From Sipunculus nudus (lineage: Eukaryota > Annelida > Sipuncula > Golfingiida > Sipunculidae): a stretch of DNA of 64,000 bases. This document shows, one piece after another, positions 24,983 through 37,655 of the stretch. How positions within the stretch are numbered: position 1 is the first letter of the stretch; each line of letters begins with the position of its first letter. The notes below the pieces were generated by a model. That model was not told where the DNA came from. It did no database searches and worked only from the letters and a program-made list of their open reading frames with translations. The stretch spans positions 39,077,079 through 39,141,078 of the forward strand of contig CM049309.1 of NCBI GenBank assembly GCA_026874595.1, read 5' to 3'. Made by a program: the position numbers and the translations under genes.

Positions 24983-25534
24983 GGTCACAACCCACCGTGC
25001 GCGTTTTTAGTCTGTACATTTTTTGGGGAGGCCACGGCTGCAACGTTTTTCTGAAAACGTAGGGAGGGAGTGGCAAGAGTAGGCAGAGAGTGCATCAATG
25101 CACGTCACTCGCATAGTGCGCAAGCTGTAAGTACGTGGCCCGTGAGTGGTTGAGTGCATCGTATGTTGCGCCTGTTGTGAGTTGTATGTGCTCACAACGT
25201 GCTTGTAACCTTTGATCTCCATGCAATCGTCACATTATCGAACGGAGGCCATGCTTACACGTGCTGCTCACGTAAGGTGTCCTTACTCACTCGCATGTTG
25301 TAAGTGCATGCAAGTGCGATGAACATGAGTTTTTCCACCCGATGTTGGGGTGAATCCGTAGCCCAACCGCAGCCGGCACGCAGTGAAAGTTCCTCATGCA
25401 CTGAAAGTGTTACGGCGTGTCTGCGTGCTCCCAAATCCTTACTGAGGCGGTACTCACCACGTACAGATCCTAAAATTTTGCCCACTTTTTTGCAAGAAGG
25501 TAACATGCACTTGCAAGTACGGCGGGTTTGGACC
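24983..25534. mobile_element. MITE-like DNA element, 552 bp
   Basis: The ends match in inverted orientation: left GGTCACAACCCACCGTGCG, right (complement) GGTCCAAACCCGCCGTACT, with few mismatches over about 16 bp. The body is strikingly CpG- and GC-richer than its flanks, so it is foreign in composition. No transposase is present. The target duplication is not clear. Confidence 0.55.
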
Positions 25535-25924
25535 ATGGCTTTACAGAGGTGAACCTGCTATGGAGAATGTGGTGCAGTGATTTTACTTTTTGTGAAAGTG
25601 GTGGCATTTTAGTTTTGACACTGCATGGAAAGATAATAATTATAATCTACCTGTTGCTATAAACTATAGCATTGGTATTATGCTCTCCAAGAGTTCTGAG
25701 AAAAACTACAGCTCTCAGTTCTAAAGGATTATTGCTAGGTCAATAAGATGAACATCATCTGATATACCCAACTACAACCAGAAAACCTTGAACATGTTAA
25801 AATATGTATTCAAGTATAGAATTACAAGAAACTTATAAACGTGGAAACACAAATGGATGTAGGAATGGTCATTAAATGTGAGTGTAAATCAAATCAACTG
25901 GAAAGAGTAAAAAACAGTACTAAA
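25535..25924. other. Non-coding stretch
   Basis: Nothing supported. Confidence 0.35.
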
Positions 25925-26215
25925 CTGTGAAACACTGAGACCCCTGCATGGGCCAAACAACCACCATATATTAAACTGTAACACCAAGATCTCTGCAAGG
26001 GCCAAACAACCACCATGTTCTAAACTGTAACACCGAGATCTCTGCATGTTCCAAACAGCCACCATGTACGCAACTGTAACACTGAGATCTCTGCATGTTC
26101 CAAACAGCCACCATGTACACAACTGTAACACTGCAATCTCTGCATGGTCCAAACAACCACCATGTACTAAACTGTAACAATGAGATAGATCTCTGCATGG
26201 GCCAAACAAACAGCA
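25925..26215. repeat. Minisatellite, about 58-bp unit, five copies
   Basis: Units contain CTGTAACACNGAGATCTCTG, then CATG, a TCCAAACA-like block and GCCACCATGTAC. Open minus-strand frames with Trp/Cys periodicity come from the repeat. Confidence 0.8.
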
Positions 26216-26970
26216 TGATGACCTAGTTGCCATTTGCACAAAGTTCATATTATTTAGATATATTTTTCTGTACCAACAGCTGGGATATGACATCTTGACA
26301 TTTCTTACTTTTAAGGATTTTCACAGAAATACCTGCAATGTGACCAGCTATGGAGCACTTTTTTGTGCTGTGACAATACCATATATTTACATCATGATCA
26401 AGATGACATTTATCTACAGTCTCAGGTTCCCTGCTGCTCTCTGACATCATCATCACTGCGCTGGGTCAACAACCTAGCTGGGACGCAATCTTTCCCTCTC
26501 ATATCTTATCATATCATCTCCTCAAGACATTTTTTTTCATATTTCTTTTATATTTATATACCATGCTGATTTGAAGTTCTAAAAATTATTTGCTTAAATA
26601 CTGCAGTATCCCATGTGATGATAACCTTAGTAACAAAACCACCCAATGAGCCAGTATGAAGACATCTATTCTTTGTCCTTATAATGGGAAATTTGGTCTA
26701 AAAGTTTGAAAATGACCATTTTGTCCACATCATTTCTGTTGTTTCAAAGCATGGCCATATATGGGTTTATAATAATATTAAATGACATATTAAATGACAA
26801 GAGTGATACTCTTTCTTCTAGTTGTCTCTGTCATCACATAAATTTTTACTTCTGAACCTTCACTTTTAAGGTCTTAGTCTGATATTCTCTTTAAAACACA
26901 GTAACAGTTCTATTTATATGCAATACTCTACCTAAGGCTCATACAATCTTATCAGCCAAAGGACTCTAAC
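26216..26970. other. Non-coding stretch
   Basis: No feature supported. Confidence 0.35.
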
Positions 26971-27255
26971 ACTTTTCCCTGTCAAAAGCCTTCTTCCCTT
27001 TTCCCAGTCCAATGGCCTTCTACACTTCTCTCAGTCCAATGCCTTCAATACTTTTTCTCTAATCAATAGGCCTTCTACAATTTTCCCACTTCAAAGCCTT
27101 CTACATTTTTCCCAGTCCAATGGCCTTTACACACTCCCAGTCCAATGGCCTTCAAGACTTTTTCCCAATAAAATGTCATCTACAATTTTTCAAGTCCAAT
27201 GCCTTCTACATTTTTCCCAAACTGGTCCAAGGGCTTCCATACCTTTTCCTAGGCA
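26971..27255. repeat. Minisatellite, about 28-bp unit, about nine copies
   Basis: Diverged copies of CCCAGTCCAATGGCCTTCTA followed by CACTTTTC. Confidence 0.75.
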
Positions 27256-30200
27256 AAGGTAATTTCCACAGTTAACATTGAAGACCGTAATTTATACAAT
27301 TTACTCAACCCAATTAGGGCCTTTATTACCCATGTTGGTACTCTCTGATTTGCACATCTGATGTCCCCTCAGTAAGATACCAACTATCTCTAATTCAGCA
27401 TCTGTACTCATCCTCTTTGTCAAACTCTTTGTAACATCAATCCTGGGTAGTGTCAAAGACAGAAGATCAAAAGATACCAGGACAAGACAAATGAGCAAGC
27501 TCTCCTGAAACCAGATAGTCCCACACAGATGTAATCTATACACTGCATGTACCAAACAAGCTAACATAAAAGGAATACATTCTCAGAATTAGACAAAAAT
27601 ATAACATGAGACGTAGCATGCTTGGTACACTGAAACAAGAGAAGTACTATTACCATTAAAGTGAAGCTTATGGCCTCACATGCCTTTAACATCTAATCCT
27701 TTTGAATGTCTGTGTGCTGCATGATACAGCTTTTGCCGAGACATTTACTTATTCTTGTCAAAACATAACATGTAGCCTAGTAAATCTTAACCCTTGCACA
27801 TTAATCCTGGAAATCTTATCTCAGGTAATAATAGATTCTTGAATGTCATCAAGGAATATTCACAGATGTATGGAAAAATGTACAGTCACTATTTGTCTTA
27901 TGCGCAAATGAACCTGGGATTACAGGCTGAATAAGTGAATGCAAACAGTTTTGAGAGTATCCCACAACAAGGAACCCGGCCACCACATGGAGGAGGCTTG
28001 CATTCCTTAAAAGGCAGATTTCTGGTTGAAGAATAAATCTTTGTTTCCCCATATATCTCACTTCTGGTCCAGGGCTTTAAAACCAAAATAATTTTAAGAT
28101 GGACCTTCTTTCTACAGGTTAATTTAAATCCAAAGATAAAAATTCCAAGACTCATCTGATAACAATTGATATTTGTACTACAATGCATCCACCATATATA
28201 TGATAATTAACATTCAAACATTCCAAAATCACTTTACAGGTATATTAAATATTTATCTCTGTATGATGGGTATTGTTTTATACTTAACTGAGCAGGTAAT
28301 AAAGTGTAGCTCATATAGCCTTGCATGAACATGCAATTTATTTAGGTTTTTACCATAAAAATATCATGAAATAAATTTCAATCATACCTTGTTAAAATTT
28401 CATGCATTTTCAGAACATTTCAGGTCGTACAAAGCCAACTCCATATTTTCATCATCAGTTATTTAACTACTCCCCAGACAATATTTTGAGCAGGCCTTTT
28501 AACAGAGTCTGAATCAATAGCAATATTATGGCTCATCTAAATAGGTGATAACTGCCTGTGGCCTCTTTCAGTATGTGCTAAGCCACTAACAATTGCTGTC
28601 ACACACACAATAACACACACACAACACCATATGAACCATGATTATAAACCTGCATTTGCAGAGAAGAATATGGTAGAGCATTCCATAATACACATTTTTT
28701 TTAACTGTAGTGATTTTTTCTGGCATATATGTATTCTGATTCATAAAAAATGAAAGTTAATTTATTAATTTTCTTTTTTGAAAGGAATATATATATTCAT
28801 ATACATATTCTTACCTGATGAGTGCAACATGTTGTATAAAAATACGTAGTTAAAAGTCTGACAAAATTTGATTCCTTTATATTTGTTATATTATAATTAA
28901 AGCTCTGTTGTTATTCCATAGTGCACTCTCTAGCATTTTTTCATCGAGGAAAACAGATTTATATATATACAATACATATTTAATATATATAGTATATAAA
29001 TCAACTATCAGTAACCTCTAATGTTTAATTCATTAATCAAATAAATTTTCCACCCTCTACAACAGGACAGGCTAGTTTAATCCATTGGTGGATTAGGACT
29101 AGTAACAATCAAGAATCAAAGCTTGCACACCAAATATACATTTCAATAGCGAACCTTTTCCTGATGCATACAAGTTTTATGAAGGGCCAGACACATCAGT
29201 GACAAACCCGATTCCAATGACATGAAGGTCTGAAGTCTGCTTGAGCTTATATTCAGGTATTAGAAACACAGCTCAGCTGGCTGTATGACCTTACTGTAGT
29301 GTATGTTCTGGTAAAAAATATCAAATTACCCTCATCTCCCACATTTCTCTATAGATTTGGACCCTTACACTTCACAGAATACCAAAACAGTCTGCGTGGA
29401 GAGGGCATAACTCAGCCGTACTCCCAATGGCCCCCATAAAGAAACAAAATATCCTAATTTAAAATTGGTAACTGGATCAGCGTGTGCTGTTGGTGCAAAT
29501 GGCCATGAAAGAAAACGAAAAAGTGCCAGTTGCCATCATGCACTGCATGGCTGGTAAAGAAAAGCTTTGTGTCATGGTTGACTGATGGATTGGAAGTATG
29601 ACATTATAGGACTCAAAGCGGCGCTGGGTTTTAGCCACTTTAATACTTTACCATCCCCAATTGCCTGCAGTCTACAGCCACATGGAGGACCCGTTTCCAA
29701 AACAATTTCCGGCGTTACCCAGATGAGACTGTTCCTCGGCCTGCCAATTCATCCAACAACCAAATCAATGACCTCATGCAGACACAATGGCTATCAAACA
29801 TGCCCTCCCTGCTGGGATCCAGGGCAGGCACCAAATTAAAGCTTGCTGCCAGAATCCGATGAAATACCCAATCATACCAGGAAAACACAGGCTACGGACA
29901 CAAGCTATGAGAGCAAACAGACTCTATGGAGTAATTATTGGGGAGTGGGTGGTAATAAAATTAAAATGTTTATACTGTTCTTCAAGAATCCATATGACAT
30001 GAAATAAAAAGAATGATTTATTATATCAAGAATGATTATAAAACCAAATGGTAGTATTTATAAACGACTACAATTATTTCCTTTTGCTTACTCTGAAATT
30101 TTATGTTTCCATCCATATTTCCCTAATTCTTTATCTTCATATTTCATTATACATGTGCTGCAATATTTTGAAGCTATATAGAAGTCCTAGAAGTGCTTGT

Positions 30201-30554
30201 CATGCACATGTATTTACCCTTCCCCCTAAACCCATTTCTCCTTTTTCTGTTCTCCTATTTTTTGTTCCTTTCCTTAATTTGAAAAATTCCATTTTTATGA
30301 ATTTCCCCTTGGTCTTATATCCATCTACCGGTAATCACTTACTATCTTTACCCCAGTATTCACAAGGCACCAGCAGGCTGGTCATGTCAGACATTCAGGA
30401 CAAATAATAAACTGTGATTTTGAAGGCTGGGTGGTCATATCACTTTTGTGGTTATCAGGCAAGGTTTCACTCCCTTTACTGCATGGAGGGCTGATCAGAA
30501 GTAATTGAGTTTGATACCTGGATTATTTCAGGTAAAAAATACTGCATATTACCA
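27256..30554. other. Non-coding stretch
   Basis: No exon could be supported on either strand. About 29580-29920 is unique and of balanced composition, which could be regulatory, but this is only an impression. Confidence 0.35.
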
Positions 30555-31660
30555 GATTCTTTATCTCAGGGGTAGAGCAAAGGTCTCAAAGCCATCAGAT
30601 CATGTGTTCAAATTTCAACCGAAGCGGTGAGACATTTTATGGTCAGCCTACACCCTACGCTCCCGAGGCAGCGGAAATCTTGCGCTTCTAAAGAAGCAAC
30701 TGATTTTCACGCTGCCAGCTTTGACCGTTTATGATATATTTAGACACCAGATGGCGGTTTGTTGTCCACTGAAATAAACGTGCGTACGATGTGACAAGCA
30801 GCCAATCAGATGCCAATAAACAAACACTCGACAGGCATCTTGGCTCCGCCCATTGCCGCGCTTCAAGCGCCTCTTGATCAGTTTCCGGTCGAATTTAAAT
30901 TGCTCCCTCTGCATTCTCGCATCATCAACCGATTCGATTATGACATTATGACTGTGTTAGCGTAGCCATGTATCTGTTGTCTGCAGAACTGAAACCAGCC
31001 AGCGAGGTGTGCACGCAGCCTTTGTTGTTACGTTTCGTTTGAATTACAGCTCACCGGCCGAGCATCCTATGTGCCCAAGGCCCTAAGCAAACCACGTCAG
31101 GGGCAATTCTCTCTGAGCCTGTGGCCTGTTCAGACGGTTACGCTGGGGGATGAGCTGTCACTCAAAAAGAAATTAATATGATTGGCTCCGTGTATTCCTC
31201 GCTTGGCTTTGTCTTCCAGCACAAGGTCTCATCTGATTGGACAAAAATACAGTGCTCCCCTCTGGTGTTGCAATTCAGGACACGAGGTCATAACAAACAG
31301 CGCCTTACGATATAGGAAGTAGCCCTATAGGTAAAGCGCTGTGTAAAGAGTGTACCAGGGTGAGTGCTTTTCAGGCTTAATGGAAAGGCCGTGCCCAACA
31401 ACTGTGTTTCACTCACAAACGAGAGAGTCTTTTGGTGGTTCCTCTGTTGTCTAGGAAACGGCAATGGGTGTGATTACACACCCAGGGCCCTCAGGTGCAG
31501 AAGTCACCGGGCCAGGTTAACACCAGGATATATAATGAGAGGAAGTGTGTGATACTGCCGTGTCACATAGTCTGAAACCAGAATGGAATTTTGCAGATGT
31601 ACAAATACACATAAGGTAGCATTAAAAAAGGAGGCAGTTACCTCCAACAAAAAATTAAAG
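30555..31660 (+). mobile_element. tRNA-derived SINE, split by a CpG-rich insertion
   Basis: The left part (30555-30652) has A-box TATCTCAGGGGTAGAGC, B-box-like GTTCAAATTTC, then GCGGTGAGAC and ATGGTCAGCC. The right part (31351-31660) resumes with AGGGTGAG, AGGCTTAATGG, CACTCACAAACGAG and GATACTGCC, and ends GGAGGCAGTTACCTCC plus an A-rich tail. The block order matches the complete minus-strand copy at 13771-14134, where the two parts are contiguous. Confidence 0.7.
30653..31350. other. CpG-rich 0.7 kb block, possible promoter
   Basis: GC- and CpG-rich compared with the window. Contains CCAAT boxes in both orientations (30813; ATTGG at about 31181 and 31233), a GC box CTCCGCCCA (about 30843), a YY1-like CAGATGGCGG (about 30748) and a good minus-strand splice donor CGGCCG|GTGAGC at about 31053. 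It could be a CpG-island promoter, for instance of the distant non-coding exon of the SV2-like gene, or a separate mobile element. Its position inside a SINE favours insertion. Confidence 0.3.
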
Positions 31661-31814
31661 TAAATTAGAAAAACATATTGCATAGTTATTATCAGTGCTA
31701 AAGATCCCCATTAATCTTAAGCATCTCCGTCACAACTGTTAAAATCATGAAATCTGAGTGAAATATTTTCAGAAATATAAAGATAAAGCCTGTCAGAATT
31801 GATCTCACCATTAA

Positions 31815-32030
31815 CTTTATGTAACCTTAATAGCATATTCATTTAATAAAAAATCATGAGAATAACTGTTCCATGCAGCCAATCAGGTCGCTGATAAGAC
31901 TGTAAAACTTGAATCACCAGACCATAATAAATTTTGCTTAATTTGGGAGACCTCTGTACCAGTACCCATGTTGGCATGTTTTCCAGGAAATTTTTTTATA
32001 CAAAGGAGACATTATAACAAGGCCTACAGG
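31815..32030 (+). repeat. CRE-bearing repeat, copy 1, 5' part
   Basis: Matches 57135-57370 in order: CCTTAATAGCATATTCATT, AGCCAATCAGG, AATTTTGC, CAGTACCCATGTTGGCATG, TTTTTTTATACAAAGGAGAC. The alignment breaks at about 32030 and resumes at about 34126. Confidence 0.7.
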
Positions 32031-34125
32031 CCTAATGCCAACCTGTGCAAAGTTTGGGAATACGAATGTTTATTTTTTAAATTTAATATTGATCCTCTCA
32101 TGTCCTGCATATCTACCTTAGTCATTATGATTTCAGCCAAATGGATGTTTTGGACCTGCACGTTTTGGACTAGTGCATTTTGAAACTAGGATGTATCAGT
32201 CAGGATATTTCAGATATGTTCTCTTTGCCAGGGAGGATTACTGGGACAGATGAACGGACAATTTGGTAGCATAGTTTCGGAGAAGAACATTGTTAAATGG
32301 TTTTTTAGCTTTTTCCCTATAAAATCTAAGAACAAGTTCCTCTTTACGCCTTGGTATTGAGTCACTACTATTCATGCATCCTGGCAATGTAGGCTCAGCT
32401 TTCCCCCAGGTCAAGGATACCTAATGTGCCACATGTAACTGCACCACTGTCTCTTACAGACTGAAACTTGACCTGTTGGCAAATCTGAAATGGTTGGCAG
32501 TCTGTCAAAATTATTTATAGATACAGAGGGTAACTTGACCTTTGTAAAATCTGACACAGTTGGCAGGTTCTAGACGTCTAGACAATGTGTCCAGACACAT
32601 CATCTAGACGTCTACACTGTATCTGGACACCAGGCAGAGCCAGGTCATTTGCCATGGTGATGTCTGGACTGCACCTGGATGCACTGATTGAGATCTTGAC
32701 TTTACATGTTGAAACTTGCCATGCTGCCAAATCTGTTTTCAAACACTGAAAGCCTTTTTCAATTGGCTACACTGCTATTTTAAAGCTGCATTTACCCAAT
32801 CTATTCTGATAAAACTGACAGAACAATACCATAGAACAATTCTTGTAAAGTTTAAACCAATCAGCTTAACAGTTTCTTAAAAAACAGTGTATATGCTAAA
32901 AGAGTCTAAACTTACATTTTTGCTTGTAAAAAACAAATCAATGTAGGTGGCGCCACCAACACCTCAATTTCAGATATGACTCATGTGACAAACATTGGCA
33001 TAAAAATTGGTGATGACAGCTCCAGCTGTTTCTGTGATTTTAAGTTTAGTATGCTTTTTTGCACATATGACTAAGTTAAACCTCCTGTAACTCAGCCAAA
33101 AAACACCAAACTGGAGCCATTCAAACAAATTTGCGAGAGATTGTTCTAGGGATCATTTCTGTGACATATTGGTCAGTTTGGCTGGACAGTTTCAGAGAAG
33201 AAGATTTTTATATCTTTTTTAACTTTTTCTGTATAAAATCTAAAAAAATCACTGAATCAAACCATTTGAACAAATATGAATTATCAACATCTAAGGATCA
33301 TTCATGTGTGAGATTAAAGAATTCGACCCAGTGGTTTTTGAGAAGAAGATCTTTGTAGCCACTAAGCAGAAATGGGCTGCAATAACATTTGACTAAATTT
33401 AGCTTCCCATAACTCAGCCAAAAGTCATTGAAAAAAGACCATTTGAACAAACTTAAGAAATCACTACCCTAGGAGCATTTCTTGGCAATATTTAACAATT
33501 TGGCTTAATGCTTTCAGAGAGAAGTTTTTTGTAGCCCTCTGTATACTTCTGGCACCTTTGACCCCTGTAATAAAAGACCAATGCAGGTGGCACCACCAAT
33601 ACCTCAATTTCAGATATGACTCAAGTGACCAACATTAACATAAAATTTGATGATAATTGCTCCAGCCGTTTCTGAGATTGTAATTTTAGCATGTAAATTA
33701 CTAAGTTCAACTTCCTGTAACTCAGTCAAATATCATCGAACTGGTACCATTCAAATAAATTTGAGGAAAATTATTCCAGGAAACATTTCTGTGAAATATT
33801 GGACAATTTGGCTGGACAGTTTCAGAGAAGAAGATTTTTAAAGGTTTCTAAGCTTTTTGTCTATAAAATCTAAATTAATACAGATACCCAACAATATGCT
33901 CTAGGACACCAAGTTTCACATGTGACTAATTCTTACATGTAATTTGGAGCTGCTAGCTCTGACGGTTTCTGACTTTCAGCCATGGACGATGGACAGCCAG
34001 CCATGGACGGCGGACAGCTGACAGCAGACGGCTGACGATGGACGGACGATGCTGCGCCATCGCATAAGCTCACAGGTTCCCTAAAAATTTCCAAAGATTG
34101 CAGAAGACATTCCTCACACTAACAC
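32031..34125. mobile_element. About 2.1 kb insertion with tandem GGTGGCGCCACC core
   Basis: Fills the gap in the CRE-bearing repeat. It has two or more core units about 640 bp apart, marked by AGGTGGCGCCACCAA at 32945 and AGGTGGCACCACCAA at 33585, with shared CCTCAATTTCAGATATGACT. A GGACGG-type run follows at 33980-34050, then GCTCACAGGTTCCCTAAAAA. It resembles the Helentron-like elements in plan (tandem core, GGACGG microsatellite, A-rich end), but the terminal hairpin is not clear. A strong inverted repeat lies at 32569-32630. The 1-2 kb frames here are short shadows. Confidence 0.55.
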
Positions 34126-34430
34126 ATGAATAATAATGTCTTACCTGCATGGCTTATTATTTGTATGAGACAAATAATCAAAAATATTGTAAGACAGTTC
34201 ACAATGACTGAGATATATTCATGACAGTGAAGTGATTTCAGATGATGATGTCAATCAATGTGACATCTACATCATCAACCTTTGTGATGTCATTATTGTC
34301 CTGTAAACAGCTGTCGCAAGGAAGACCTTCAGTGTAGGAGCGTTTTGGGGGCTAATTATAATAATTAGGTCAAAAGGGCGGGCCATAAGGACTCTGGTGG
34401 TGAGGTCAATTTGCCAGTAATCTCAGTATA
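34126..34430 (+). repeat. CRE-bearing repeat, copy 1, 3' part
   Basis: Matches 57435-57722: GTCTTACCTGCATG, GAGACAAATAATC, the TGATGTCA series, GGAAGACCTTC, GTGTAGGAGCGTTTTGGGGG, CTAATTATAATAAT. Where copy 2 has TGACGTCA this copy has TGATGTCA or similar. Confidence 0.7.
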
Positions 34431-36777
34431 CAGTTACTATAAACATGATGAAAACTGACCAAGTATTAGTTCTGCCACACATATAACAAATTAAATACAC
34501 TCATGAGTTTTGGAACTAAATGATTACTGGCTGAGTTGGGAGTGCACAAGGTCCCAGACATGTGAAAGGATCTCATTCACATGCAGTCCATGAAGGACAG
34601 AAACCTCCTGGGGAACTTTCTTTTGACAAACCTGAGGAATAAGGTATCACTATGTTAACTGGTCTGGACACTTTGTGAAGATTCTGACAACAAAACATGG
34701 GATTGCGTGACACCAAACATTACCCGATGGGGGCATGCATCATGCCACTCACCATGGTCATTTATGTGTATTGGCAGGTGTCTCTTTAGGAGGTTGTGCA
34801 GGTTTTGACCACAGCTAGGGTCTTCAACCACAGGTCTTTTGTGTGCAATAAGCAGAATAAATTTATGACTGTAATGTGATATTATTCATGATTTGTACTC
34901 AGTACTGAATAGAATTGCAACATATGAAATGATCTTCAATAAAGCTGTGCAATACCAAATTACCACTAGAAAAGTGCAGACCTCTGCCAAAGCAGCTCAT
35001 TATAACAGTGAACAGCCCTGGCTTAAGCTCTGGTTGCTACAACAAAGGTGGCCCTAATAACAGTGAACAGCTTTTGTAAATATCAAATTATCTCACAGTA
35101 AACCTCTGGAAAATTACATCAAAATCCAATCAAAACTTTTTGAGTAAAATTCTTAACAGTCAAAGCAACTAGTTAACTAATCAACCGCCAACCCACCCAA
35201 AAAATTAATCAATAATGATAAAATCATAATGCCCCCTGTGGGAGGTATTAATCTTACATTGCGTGAGGCCTGCTTCCCTGAGAGTGTTCAATAGGGGCTA
35301 ACATTAGTGCATAAATAGTACAACAGCCTCAATCATTTCCAGTTTGACATACAGCAACTACGGCCAGTTTCACACAAAAAGGAAAATATGTATCAAATTC
35401 TATTTATCAAAACTAGGGGAAACAGTTAGCCACAGGACAAGCTCTAATGTTTTCAATGTATACTCTCAATAATAGTATGTTTAATCAACATAAACATATA
35501 TAAAATGATTCAAACAATACATATCTGGATGACACTCAGTTTATTTTACACTTATGTTATTTATCAATTACAAATATTGATCAGAAGTATAACATTCTAA
35601 TTTAAAATTAATAACACTATAGAAAGTTGATGGATTGCTTTGCGCATGGCTTGTTCTTACTTTATTTTTCTGGCATAAATTATTCAGTGCTGTTTGGGCT
35701 TCTGGCTTTCTAATTATCTTCAGCAAGCACAAATTGGCACAGCAAATTGGTCCCTTGCTATAAAGTTTCATAGAAGTTTGAAATTTCATTAATACAGTAT
35801 TCATGTGAAATACTGCAAATAGCTTTGGAGATGGCTTGTTTGCATTAACACCGGCAATATTGTTATAGTCAGGCTGTGTCCCAGAAATACATGTCTAATT
35901 AAGCCAGAGCTTTAACCCTAATCCAGAAAACCTCTGAAAAAAAACATTCCCTCACTTTGTTTATGCCTGAGTGAGTTAAAGGTGACTATCCTTCTATGAG
36001 GCATATTAGGTTTACATGAATTTCAATTTTCTCTCCTGGAAATATAATTCAATCCTTATGGCTACACACTGTAGAAATAAACATGCACCAAACATGATCA
36101 GTCAAGCAAAAGAACATGTAAACATAGCATCCTGCACTACTGTCATTAATCAAGATGGCAACTAACAGTAAATGGAACTCTTCATTTATTTGTGATATTT
36201 GACAATTTTACTTATTTTTTTGGTCATATATTTTGCGACTTTGATTAAAGCCCAAGCATATGGCAATGTGTAATTTGAAATTAATTAGTAAAAGCAGAAA
36301 AGAAAATGCCTGATCAAAAATTATTTGTGTCATAATATAAAATGTTGGCAGCCTTCAGCATAAAATAATCACATGCTTCAGTACTATATGTTAATACACA
36401 GTTGAAAATAATCTGGCTCAGATTGGTAGTAAGTGTCAATAACAACTCTCGTATTATTTCGTTGGGTTGCTCTTATGAGTTTCCCAGCACCCAGCGTCAA
36501 TAAAAAAATCTATGATCCTTGCAGTGGTTGACAAACACAATTCTGGTTCTATTTATGTTCTGTGTAAACACAAGTCTGGTGCAGTTTGTATTCTGTGTAA
36601 ACTCAAGTCTGCTGTGCCTCATCTGGCCTCACATTCAGCTTATGTTTAACCTGCATGTTATTAACAAGTGACACTGAGAATGAATCAAACATTAATTTAA
36701 TCAATATCAAACAAGGTTTCAGTACACCAGAAGAAACCTCAGCTGATGAACTGAATTACTGCTGTCATTTGACTGTC
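34431..36777. other. Non-coding stretch, no feature seen
   Basis: Unique AT-rich sequence, short frames only. Confidence 0.4.
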
Positions 36778-37147
36778 TCAAAGTAGAGAAAAAATGTGTA
36801 AAAATTAGAAAGAAAATACAGGTGGCACCACCAGTCTTAATTTAGCAGCTGATGAAACTCTCCATGAACAATATTCAAACCAAGTATCATGGCAATCATT
36901 GCTTTATCTAATCAGATTTGTTTCAAATTTGTATTTACTCTGGGGTGCACAAACAGGCTCCATAACTCAAAGAATATAGGTCACAATGAGCTATTTTCAG
37001 GTTTCCAAGATTGTTTTTTTAATGGACATCCATACATTTTATTTCAGAAGTTTCTGGGTCTGATGTTGCGATTTGTGTCATGTGAATGAATGACCAGACA
37101 GACGCTGACAAAGAATGATCACTATAGCTACAGTCATCCGAGCTAAA
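36778..37147 (+). repeat. Helentron-like family 1 fragment
   Basis: Contains AGGTGGCACCACCAGTC (36820) and the body seen at 19.7-23.4 kb. Ends CAGACAGACGCTGACAAAGA, then a shortened terminal hairpin and GAGCTAAAC. It is 5'-truncated. Confidence 0.75.
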
Positions 37148-37655
37148 CACCTTATGGTTTAGATTGCTAGGAAGGTTCATTACATGATATCAACTCATGC
37201 TAGTTTTCCCAGGTTATTAATATTTGTGTTGTAGCCTTAATTCAGAAGTTTAAGGACAAAAAAAACCACTTTAGTTCATTCCACTTCACCTGTCCGCCTT
37301 CCCTTACCGAAAATTTTTATAAGTGCCATATATGTGAACGTTATATGGCACATATAAGGCACATATATGTGCCATATATGTCCCTTATATCCAACCTTAT
37401 AACTCCCATATGTCACATATATGGGCCTTATATGTCACTTATAAGGCTTCCACATATATGTCCCCTATAACTCCCATATATGTCCCATATATGTGCCTTA
37501 TAACTCCCATATATGTCCCTTATAACTCCCATATATGTCCCATATATGTGACATATATGGGACTTATAAGTGCCATATATGTCCCTTATAAGTGACATAT
37601 AACTCACATATAAGTCCAGTGTATGCACCTTCAGTGCTGTTTGTCAATAGCTCAA

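Noticed and set aside
25889-26293. 134-codon minus-strand frame with Trp/Cys repeats
   Set aside because: It follows a 58-bp minisatellite unit, and sister frames are equally open.
37410-37628. Open frames on both strands with repeating Tyr/Ile/Pro and Tyr/Gly/Ile patterns
   Set aside because: They are translations of a self-complementary TATA-rich array, which opens several frames by composition.
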